A stretch of 7,122 bases of DNA. Origin: Candidatus Saccharibacteria bacterium UBA1103. GTDB lineage: Bacteria; Patescibacteriota; Saccharimonadia; Saccharimonadales; Saccharimonadaceae. Both the position numbers and the translations under genes were made by a program. Of this stretch, positions 1 to 6,400 are shown one piece after another (position 1 is the stretch's first letter; each line of letters begins with the position of its first letter). Location: assembly GCA_002313515.1 (NCBI GenBank), contig DCBQ01000001.1, positions 1-7,122 of the forward strand, read 5' to 3'. The notes under the pieces are model-generated. The model saw nothing but the letters and a program-made list of their open reading frames with translations. It did no database searches and had not been told where the DNA came from.

Positions 1-33
1 TTCGCCGTGCCACCTCCCTTTGTGAAGGGGAGG
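1..33. repeat. Short hairpin repeat, copy A, at window edge
   Basis: The arms CCTCCCTT (14-21) and AAGGGGAGG (25-33) form a hairpin with a loop of about three bases and one extra G in the 3' arm. The same two arms, with the same extra G but a different loop, recur at 1224-1246. The preceding TTCGCCGTGCCA resembles the distal part of an intergenic repeat type in which a CACGGC/GCCGTG hairpin sits next to an AGGGGAGG hairpin; that resemblance is from memory. The left part would lie outside the window. It could act as a terminator for an upstream gene, but no T-run follows the stem directly. Confidence 0.5.
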
Positions 34-102
34 TATTAGATTATCTTTAGTTTATTTGTCCTGTCCACCATTTTTGGAACCCTCCATTGTTCTTGTTTTA
101 TC

Positions 103-114
103 TCTGCATGCAGA
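103..114. repeat. 12-base perfect palindrome
   Basis: TCTGCATGCAGA reads identically on both strands. It lies in the gene-free stretch 34-386, far upstream of the plus-strand gene. A dimeric regulator site is possible, but a palindrome this short can occur by chance and nothing around it indicates a function. Confidence 0.3.
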
Positions 115-144
115 TGGACGTTAATTAGTTACAGGAACTAAAAA

Positions 145-168
145 TAGCGACCACGTGCGTGTTCGCTA
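145..168. repeat. 24-base near-perfect palindrome
   Basis: TAGCGA (145-150) and TCGCTA (163-168) are exact inverse complements. The inner bases CACG and CGTG (152-155, 158-161) also pair, leaving one mismatched position and a two-base centre. Twofold symmetry centred on a CACGTGCG core suggests a protein-binding site or a small cruciform. Its right arm overlaps the left end of the larger inverted repeat at 165-284, so the two folds would compete. Confidence 0.4.
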
Positions 169-284
169 AAACAATCCATATAGCCATGTAGATAACACAG
201 CAATAACGATGCACATGATCGCTATCTATTGTGTTATCCTTAAAGAATACATAGCTATTTCAAATAGCCACGGATTGTCTTAGC
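165..284. repeat. Long imperfect inverted repeat (candidate structured element or RNA)
   Basis: Bases 165-177 pair with 272-284 (12 of 13), 181-190 with 248-257 (9 of 10), 191-199 with 230-238 (9 of 9) and 207-210 with 218-221 (4 of 4), all in nested order. About 34 of 36 aligned positions are complementary across 120 bases. The right arm is longer: it has an unpaired bulge at 239-247 and an extra segment that is part of its own small hairpin, GCTATTT/AAATAGC (254-260/262-268). No reading frame of useful length lies inside. It could be a structured non-coding RNA, a dead palindromic mobile element (MITE-like), or a cruciform acting on the downstream gene. The arrangement is seen directly; the role is unknown. 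Confidence 0.55.
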
Positions 285-337
285 ACTACCATAATACCAC
301 TAATTTAGCCTCTGCCACAATGCCATTCAGCATATCC

Positions 338-368
338 TTGTAAATATACTAATTGTATGATTTAATAT
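338..368 (+). promoter_or_regulatory. Weak candidate promoter for the orphan plus-strand gene
   Basis: This AT-rich stretch contains a TATGAT (356-361) and an overlapping TAATAT (363-368) that could serve as -10 elements about 50 bases before the ATG at 417. The only -35-like match, TTGTAA (338-343), is spaced 12 or 19 bases from them, neither ideal. The call rests mainly on position and AT-richness. Confidence 0.3.
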
Positions 369-402
369 CTAGCGCCTCACAATACCGTGGGCAATGTCCG
401 AA

Positions 403-408
403 AGGAAG
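403..408 (+). promoter_or_regulatory. Ribosome binding site deciding the start at 417
   Basis: AGGAAG lies eight bases before the ATG at 417. An in-frame GTG at 387 would add ten residues, but it has no Shine-Dalgarno match and would place this purine-rich site inside the coding region. The ATG is therefore the better start. Confidence 0.7.
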
Positions 409-416
409 TACTTAAA

Positions 417-1130
417 ATGGGTATTCTCAATGGCCTACACTCTTTGACCGAGCAAATGTCTGGTAATAAAGTTAAGCTAGCTGCCGATGCGCCTAGCCAT
501 ACTACTGATTCAGATATGATTGCACAGCATATTGAGACCGTTAGTAATCTAGATGTAGCACGACTGATATCCGATGTCCCCAGTGGCACAGAACAGTTCA
601 AGCGCTGTCTGCGCGATACGCTGTTAGAGCGTCTGTCTACTAGCTCACGCGGACTGGCTGAGTCGCTAATCGATGTAAACAATATCAACGTTTTAGATAT
701 TTTAGATAGAGATCAATTGTCTGTTGCCTACGTCATCAACACTCCCTGTGGCAAATATGGCGTCCTAGTCGAAGCACTCACTAGCTGCGGTGGGCCAATT
801 AAGCTACTACACCATGCTATCGAGCGCTTCTTAAACGATATCGACAACACGAAAACGTATAAGACGGAAGTTCAGTCATATGCTGGTGCATTGCAGCTAT
901 CAGTGCAAGCAGACGACAATACATCCACAGCGCTGAATATGGGCATCGTGACAACTGATTATCCAACATTTGAAGTGAGTACGCCAGTCGACAAGCAGAC
1001 CGGCTTCATAAACTACAAGCAGGATGTTTGCCACATCACGCTCCAGACTCTCTACCCGCTCACACTGGATACTCTGACAATAGAGATTCAGTGCCGCGGA
1101 GAAAAGTATTACAAGCCTGCAGCCAAATAG
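417..1130 (+). CDS. Hypothetical protein, 237 residues, unrecognised
   Basis: I do not recognise this protein. It is a complete frame starting at an ATG with a good ribosome binding site and ending at TAG, with a terminator-like hairpin 26 bases later. It has no signal peptide or membrane segment, so a cytoplasmic location is inferred. The first 30 or so residues are polar. Residues 30-80 look helical and charged, and the second half alternates short hydrophobic stretches with Thr/Asp-rich turns, suggesting a beta-rich domain. Five cysteines are scattered (within NTPCGKY, TSCGGP, DVCHIT, IQCRGEK and a KRCLRD segment) and form no obvious zinc-binding pattern. It is the only plus-strand gene, convergent to recJ and not in a visible operon. 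The structured region at 145-284 lies upstream. The coding status is supported by length, start site and the poor quality of the overlapping antisense frame. Confidence 0.8.
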   Translation: MGILNGLHSLTEQMSGNKVKLAADAPSHTTDSDMIAQHIETVSNLDVARLISDVPSGTEQFKRCLRDTLLERLSTSSRGLAESLIDVNNINVLDILDRDQLSVAYVINTPCGKYGVLVEALTSCGGPIKLLHHAIERFLNDIDNTKTYKTEVQSYAGALQLSVQADDNTSTALNMGIVTTDYPTFEVSTPVDKQTGFINYKQDVCHITLQTLYPLTLDTLTIEIQCRGEKYYKPAAK

Positions 1131-1156
1131 TCTATGTAGCTATTAAACCCATGCCA

Positions 1157-1182
1157 CCCCGGTTCATTCGAACCGGGGCTTT
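1157..1182 (+). terminator. Terminator-like hairpin after the orphan gene
   Basis: CCCCGGTTC (1157-1165) and GAACCGGGG (1170-1178) form a perfect nine-pair GC-rich stem with a four-base loop. It is followed by CTTT and an AT-rich stretch, and lies 26 bases beyond the stop codon at 1130. The T-tract is short, so termination may be modest. On the minus strand the stem is not followed by T residues, so it probably serves the plus-strand gene. Confidence 0.65.
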
Positions 1183-1197
1183 AAATTCAACGATTCT

Positions 1198-1224
1198 GCC
1201 CGGTCGTCGTCACGGCGACCGGGC
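1198..1224. repeat. Long GC hairpin between convergent genes
   Basis: GCCCGGTCG (1198-1206) pairs perfectly with CGACCGGGC (1216-1224). The interior adds a T-G wobble and two more pairs, closing a three-base loop, so the stem is about 12 pairs. No T-run follows on either strand, which argues against a classical intrinsic terminator. Its last bases overlap the hairpin repeat at 1224-1246. It may help insulate the convergent genes or be part of a composite repeat. Confidence 0.5.
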
Positions 1225-1246
1225 CTCCCTTCAGCCAAAGGGGAGG
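1224..1246. repeat. Short hairpin repeat, copy B
   Basis: CCTCCCTT and AAGGGGAGG arms identical to those at 14-33 enclose a different loop and carry the same extra G in the 3' arm. The element abuts the recJ stop codon at 1247-1249, so it would be the first structure in the recJ mRNA 3' end. Conserved stems with changed loops are what a dispersed intergenic repeat or a conserved RNA structure would show. Confidence 0.5.
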
Positions 1247-2965
1247 TTAAACTGCGCGGTCTAGCTTGATCAGCTTGCCTTCGACACTGACGTTGCCGTG
1301 CCATTCGTTGAGGGTGAGTTCGATCAGGGCATCAGCGTGCTGAGGCTGGCCGTTGTCATCAAACGGGGTTAAAGTAAAACGGTCGGCGGCGTTGAAGGCT
1401 AGGCAATCCAGGCTAACGCCGTTTTTATCAGTGAAAGTATATTTAACGTGCTGGCTATCGCTGCCCATGGTGCGGCGGTTCGACACCGTGACGTTTTGCA
1501 GTTTAAACACCGGGACAGGATTGGCAGCGCCAAAGGGCTCTAGCTGTTCTAATTCCCGCACCGTGTCGGCGGTTAGTTCACTGAAATCATCAATAGCTAA
1601 ATCCGGCTCAGGGTATAGCAAGTGCCGCTGATCCGGCAGGTTGAGCGAGCGGTAATAGTCCTGTACCGCCGCACACCATTTATCAAAGTTCTCAGGCGCC
1701 ACCGTAAGGCCGCCCGCCGCCACGTGACCACCACCCTTTAGCAGTAAATCCCGTGTCGCCGTAATGGCCGCCGCAATCGAAAAGTCGCCAAAGGACCGGC
1801 CTGACGCCTTGATGCCAGTCGGCGTGCGACTAAAGACAAAGGCCGGCCGCTCAAACTTTTCTTCAATCTTACTAGCCACGATACCGACCACACCTTCGTG
1901 CCAGCCCTCGCCCACCGCGATGGCAATCGGCTGGCTCACGTCCACCTGCTGTACCGCCTGCTCGTAGATCTCATTCTGCAATTTCTTGCGTTTATCGTTC
2001 AGCTCATTCAACTGCTCCGCCAAGGCTAGCGCCCGCTCGTTATCCGTGCTGGACAGCAATTGGATGGCCAGTTTGGCATGCTTCAGCCGCCCCGAAGCGT
2101 TCAAGCGTGGCCCCAGCATAAAACCAATGGCTCGCGAGTCGACCTGATCCAGCGGCACACCTGCCACGGCCGCCAGCGCTCTAATACCAGGTCGGCGCGT
2201 GCGCTTAATGACCTCTAGTCCCCACTTGACGTAGGCACGGTTTTCGTCCTTTAACGCCACGACGTCACTAACCGTACCTAGTGCCACTAGGTCCAGCAGC
2301 CACTTCTCCTGCCCCGCCGGCAACTTATCCGGAAATTCTTTCTGCAACTGTTGTACCAGTTTAAACGCCACGCCGCAACCACACATATCCAGGAATGGAT
2401 ACAGGCCAGAGTCGGCAAATTCCGGTTTCAAAACGTAGTCACTATCGTATTTTTCAGGGTTATGGAACTGCAGGATTTTCGGATCCACCACGGCCACGGC
2501 AGCGGGCAAGTCTTTGCGTGGACTGTGGTGGTCGGTCACAATTACATCCACCCCCAATTCATTCGCCCGGGCTACTTCTGGTAGCGACACAATGCCGTTA
2601 TCTACCGTTAGAATCACCTTGGTGCCCCGCTGCGCCAAGGTTTCTACGGCTTTTTTGTTCAGGCCATAGCCCTCGCGAAAGCGATCGGGCGTGTAAGTAT
2701 CAACCCGAAAGCCAAACCGCGGCAAGGCGTCTAGCAGTAGCGTCGTCGCCGTAATGCCATCCACATCATAGTCGCCATAAACCGTGATTTGCTCGTCCTG
2801 TGCCAGCGCCTGCTTCAGTCGCGCGATCGCCTTATCCATATCCGGTAGCAAGAGCGGGTCGTGCTTGGCTGCCTCGTAATCGGGACTTAAAAAGGCCGCC
2901 TGCTGTGCCGGCGTCTTGTAACCTCGGCCAACTAGTATCCGTTGAATCAACTTGTTCTTTGTCAT
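1247..2965 (-). CDS. recJ: Single-stranded-DNA-specific exonuclease RecJ
   Basis: RecJ is a cytoplasmic nuclease that degrades single-stranded DNA 5' to 3' in recombination, mismatch and base-excision repair. The 572-residue protein is full length for the family. The DHH domain shows YGDYDVDG (63-70), VDNG (120-123), the DHH triad (144-146) and GTVSDVV (229-235), which supply the metal-binding aspartates and histidines. GPRLNASGRL (284-293) follows. The DHHA1 domain has GEGWHEGVVGIVASKI (351-366), KASGRS (385-390) and GGGHVAAGG (410-418). The C-terminal part, from about 465 with EPFGAANPVPVF, is the OB-fold DNA-binding domain. No catalytic residue appears missing. Residues about 163-192 look longer than in typical RecJ and lead into CGCGVAFK where AGVGVAFK is common. 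The ATG at 2965 is preferred, with AGGG about eight bases upstream; a TTG at 2986 would add seven residues. It follows the winged-helix gene by 40 bases, probably in one operon. Confidence 0.95.
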   Translation of the reverse strand: MTKNKLIQRILVGRGYKTPAQQAAFLSPDYEAAKHDPLLLPDMDKAIARLKQALAQDEQITVYGDYDVDGITATTLLLDALPRFGFRVDTYTPDRFREGYGLNKKAVETLAQRGTKVILTVDNGIVSLPEVARANELGVDVIVTDHHSPRKDLPAAVAVVDPKILQFHNPEKYDSDYVLKPEFADSGLYPFLDMCGCGVAFKLVQQLQKEFPDKLPAGQEKWLLDLVALGTVSDVVALKDENRAYVKWGLEVIKRTRRPGIRALAAVAGVPLDQVDSRAIGFMLGPRLNASGRLKHAKLAIQLLSSTDNERALALAEQLNELNDKRKKLQNEIYEQAVQQVDVSQPIAIAVGEGWHEGVVGIVASKIEEKFERPAFVFSRTPTGIKASGRSFGDFSIAAAITATRDLLLKGGGHVAAGGLTVAPENFDKWCAAVQDYYRSLNLPDQRHLLYPEPDLAIDDFSELTADTVRELEQLEPFGAANPVPVFKLQNVTVSNRRTMGSDSQHVKYTFTDKNGVSLDCLAFNAADRFTLTPFDDNGQPQHADALIELTLNEWHGNVSVEGKLIKLDRAV

Positions 2966-3005
2966 AAAAATAACCCTAATAGGCAATTAAATTAAACCGT
3001 TCAGG

Positions 3006-3296
3006 CTAGCGTAAGCCGTTGCGATGCTTGGACAGCTGCTGCGACTTAATCACGATCGCCTGTAACTCCTTGAATATCGGAAACTCTTTATTAGTCGAAT
3101 ATAGTTTTGTATTACCCTTCTTCTCGGACTTCAGAAATCCCGCCTTCTCTAGGCGTCGCAACTCGCGTTGGATGTTGCCCGGATCTTCCTTGATGAGCTT
3201 AGCCAAACCACGTACGTGTGTCTTAAAATCAGGGTATTTAGCATAAACGACGATGATTTTTCGGCGCACTCGTGATGTAATAAACACATCAAGCAT
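3006..3296 (-). CDS. Small winged-helix DNA-binding protein (ArsR-like regulator)
   Basis: This 96-residue basic protein reads as a single winged helix-turn-helix domain. Residues 22-36 (PDFKTHVRGLAKLIK) look like the first helices of the motif, 38-53 (DPGNIQRELRRLEKAG) like the recognition helix, and 55-68 (LKSEKKGNTKLYST) like the wing. The tail NKEFPIFKELQAIV resembles the segment after the wing in winged-helix domains fused to MNT-type nucleotidyltransferases, but no nucleotidyltransferase follows here. The start is firm: AGGAGG at 3310-3305 lies eight bases before the ATG. It is the first gene after the promoter at 3361-3389 and precedes recJ by 40 bases, so it is probably cotranscribed with it. 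A role in controlling its own promoter is inferred from the inverted repeat at 3323-3349. Fold assignment is fairly sure; target and ligand are unknown. Confidence 0.85.
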   Translation of the reverse strand: MLDVFITSRVRRKIIVVYAKYPDFKTHVRGLAKLIKEDPGNIQRELRRLEKAGFLKSEKKGNTKLYSTNKEFPIFKELQAIVIKSQQLSKHRNGLR

Positions 3297-3304
3297 TAAG
3301 TATT

Positions 3305-3310
3305 CCTCCT
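3305..3310 (-). promoter_or_regulatory. Strong Shine-Dalgarno site of the winged-helix gene
   Basis: On the minus strand AGGAGG lies eight bases upstream of the ATG at 3296. It is a full consensus ribosome binding site and the strongest in the window, suggesting efficient translation of this small regulator. Confidence 0.8.
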
Positions 3311-3322
3311 AGTTTATCTATT

Positions 3323-3349
3323 ACAGTAAGTCTCTATTTCCTGTACTGT
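3323..3349. promoter_or_regulatory. Candidate operator: inverted repeat downstream of the promoter
   Basis: ACAGTA (3323-3328) and TACTGT (3344-3349) are perfect inverse complements separated by 15 bases. The pair lies between the predicted -10 box (3361-3366) and the winged-helix start codon (3296), roughly from +5 to +30 of the transcript. This is a usual place for a repressor site that blocks its own promoter. Six-base arms can arise by chance, and the repeat could instead form a weak RNA hairpin. Confidence 0.35.
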
Positions 3350-3360
3350 GTGTTGTAATT

Positions 3361-3389
3361 ATAATATCAAATTCTGCGATAGTTGGCAA
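3361..3389 (-). promoter_or_regulatory. Extended -10 promoter for the winged-helix-recJ operon
   Basis: On the minus strand TTGCCA (3389-3384) is separated by exactly 17 bases from TATTAT (3366-3361), and the -10 is preceded by TG plus one base, the extended -10 motif. Both hexamers match the housekeeping sigma consensus at five of six positions. The start of transcription would be near 3354, giving a leader of about 58 bases. It sits in the only sizeable gap between the large membrane-protein gene and the winged-helix gene, and is the best promoter in the window. Confidence 0.65.
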
Positions 3390-3417
3390 ACCGTAAGCGT
3401 AATCACAGCCATGCATT

Positions 3418-6400
3418 TTACGGTCCACCAGCGGCAGCCTGCATCTTGCGCATTGCAGCATCGAGATTACGATCGGTCGCATTACCCTTGTAGCCACCGT
3501 CTCGAGCAAACTTCTGGTACAGCACCTTATCGAATTGTTGTTGATTTCCTAGGCCGCTCTTCTGATACATTGACAGAGCCTTTTGGTAATTAAACTTAAC
3601 CGACCCATCATTCTTTAAGGTAGTCATATCACTAACGTGCAAGGTATTCATACGGCGCTCGGTGCCATCATGACGAATTCGCTGCATCTCCGATTGAACT
3701 TTCAGGCCTAGCGGAGTCGGCACTGCCCCAGCAGTCGCCGCAGCTGCACCATTGGCGTGCTTAGACAAATAGTTATCGGCCGTTTCGGCCAACTTCATAT
3801 CCATATCCTTCTGAGCCTTGTCGAGTTGCTTCTTGCCGCTCTTGATATCGCTAGTATGAGCCAGCTGGTCATCGCGTAAGCGATCAAGCTGACTTTTCCT
3901 ACCATCTGCCGTAGTCTCACTGATCGCCCGTGCTAGCTTCTCACCAGATTTATCTGCCGCCAGTTCCTCGGTCTTACCCTTGACACCATCATCAACAATC
4001 TGCTGCATAGCATCCTGTTTCTTTTCTGGCATCGGCTTAGTTAGACCAGCCTGCGAACGGTCCATGGAATCGATAGCAGCGTCTAATACGTGGGCGCTAG
4101 CCTCACGTTTAGCTCGCTCGTAGTTTTCGTCAGGCTCATCATCCCCTGGAGCCGTCGCCCGACCGGATAGCGCCATAGCTGCACCGCCAATAAAGCTACC
4201 AACCGCCGCTGGGTCTGAGCTATCAAATTGTTGAGCACTAACCGAATCGAGCTTTTTAATCACTTCTTCCCGATATATGATTGACGAAGAAGCCGGAGCG
4301 GCAGCGGCGGCTGCCGGAGATGCACCCGCAGCGACAGGAGCGGCAGGTGGAGTTGCCGAAGCAGCAGGAGCGGCGGCTGGTGTCGCACCTGGAGCCCACG
4401 CCGTAGCATCTTCAGACACATCCAGCATGGCATTACCCCTTGCAACGTGGATATTTTTGCTACCTGGCACCATCGAGTGCTTAGATTTTTTAATAGCCTC
4501 CAGGGCATCTTTCTGCAGGAGTGTAAATTCCCCGTCCTGTCCCAGATCCAAGTCTTCGTCATTCAGCCCCGATCGCTTCTTGCGCTCACGAAAATCGTGA
4601 AGGGCATTGGCGAATGTCACATTGTCATCATAGTCAAACTTTTCGCCATGCTCACGGATAGCCGCTCGCCATACATTCACATCCACGTTGTTACCCTTAA
4701 CGTCCTTACCAGTTTTAGCAATTATCTTTTGCTCGCCAATGCTGTAAACGCCTAGCATATCGGTAGCCCGCTTCATCGTCTCTTTGTCAGCTTCCTCATC
4801 GGCCAATCCACCCGATGCCGCTAAACGTAAGGCCGCAGTAGGATCGTGTCGCCCCATAGGTGTCTGAAGATAGCCGCGTGCCACAGCACCCTTTGCTTTA
4901 TTCACCCTTCTGCGCAAACCTGAATCACGGTAGCCCCGTTTCGCTGCTTGTTTGGTTTTATTGGTACGGCTCTTCATAGCCTTACTGGCCATGCCAGCTA
5001 CCGTTCCGCCAATACCAGGTACTGCACCAATTAGCTTAATCACCATATAAGGAGCCGCCAGCAGCGGAATCACTGACACGGCCGCAGCGGCTACATCCAT
5101 GACGAAATCCGAGAACCCACTACCCGCCGAGGTCATGAGAGAACTAGCCAGCCGACATGCACCAAATAACAGAGAGACCGTTGGATAGACTAGCAGTATC
5201 GATAGTAAGGTGTTAAACCATTGTTTATACCATTTGGTAGTATTAGGTAGTAGCGCTAGCACAATAGCAATTGGAGCAATCACACATAGTAGAATAATCA
5301 AGCTGTTGCGCAGGATAATTAGCAAAAATACAATAGCTATCGCTACTAGTGCGCATATCGCTAGCGGAAGAAACAAAGCCATTGACGCAATAGCATAAAG
5401 ACCTCCTGCGCCCGCAATAGCCATTAGCGCTAGACTAGCCCACCCCGCCGTAGGGCCAATAGCTTGCTGCAGGCTATCTGCTGTTTTTCCAAACATGCTC
5501 GTCAGGTTAGCGCCTAAGATGTTACTGATATCCACGGCTGCCGCACAAATCCACCAGGATACGTTAACCAGTATGGCATAGACCACCAGCTTAGGCAGTA
5601 GTTTCTTGATGCTATAGTTAGATAATGCGCCAAAGCCATTACCAGTCGCCTCGGAATAGATGATTAGCAGGAACATAATTGCCAGCATAATGTTCGCAAT
5701 TGGCAGAAACATCTTATACGCACTAAAGGCGCTACCCTGAAAAATATTAAGGCTATCTATTTCTAGTAGCGTGCCACTAACTAGACTATAGGCCCCATCA
5801 ACCAAGCTACCCAGACCCTGTGACAGTGGACATAACACCCAGCCAAAAGTCGCCTGCTTACAGGCGTTGGATGTAGTAGTGGTAACCCCCGTCGGCGAGT
5901 TGCATGCACCCGCTTCCCAATTACCACCCGCCTGACTGCACAGATCTGACGTGCTGCAGGAGCTGTATTGCTTCTGTTCAAGGCATTGTTTCTGCTTTTT
6001 CTCTTCTTCCTTCTGATCCTCCTTGCTCTGACTCCAAGCAGCCTCAAGCTGTTTAATGGCATCATCCCGGCTTAGACCCAGTAATAGGCCTAGGTTATTC
6101 CCCGACGCCAGGCGGTCGTAAATGCAAGTTGGCACATCCGTTTTCTTGTTGCAGTTTTTATAGGCCGTATCAATATTGGCTACACATTTTGATCGCTGGC
6201 TGCTAGCCATTGGACTACTAAGATCTTCTACCTTGCCACATACCGTATCGTAGAATACCCCAGCCCCTGCTTGTTCTTTAGCTTCTTCCTGCTCACCAGA
6301 CTGTTCTTTCTCAGCACTAACTAGTTTAGGACAGCTAGTGTGCGTATATTGATTAATCTGATTGTTCTTGCTCGCGTCATTGTCGGTATACAGGCGGCAC

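Noticed and set aside
165..284. Integron attC site
   Set aside because: I could not find the paired core sites of the GTTRRRY / RYYYAAC type at the ends of the inverted repeat, and no integrase gene is in the window.
34..386. A known housekeeping RNA (RNase P, SRP RNA, tmRNA) in the gene-free region
   Set aside because: None of the conserved sequence blocks of these RNAs is visible on either strand.
377..688. 103-residue minus-strand frame opposite the orphan gene
   Set aside because: It is Ser/Leu/Arg-rich without domain signs, has no ribosome binding site I can see, and lies wholly antisense to a better gene.
1028..1264. 78-residue plus-strand frame over the intergenic hairpins
   Set aside because: It overlaps the end of the orphan gene, runs through the terminator hairpin and reaches into recJ; its composition reflects the hairpins.
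2395..2754. 119-residue plus-strand frame inside recJ
   Set aside because: It is antisense to conserved RecJ catalytic motifs, so it is a shadow frame.
3390..3417. Terminator for the large membrane-protein gene
   Set aside because: No GC-rich stem with a T-run follows the stop codon on the minus strand. Read-through into the winged-helix-recJ operon is possible.
4277..4600. Ala-rich plus-strand frame, and a Leu/Arg/Pro-rich minus-strand frame at 4260-4562
   Set aside because: Both are shadows of the Ala/Pro linker, whose GC-rich triplets keep stops out of other frames.
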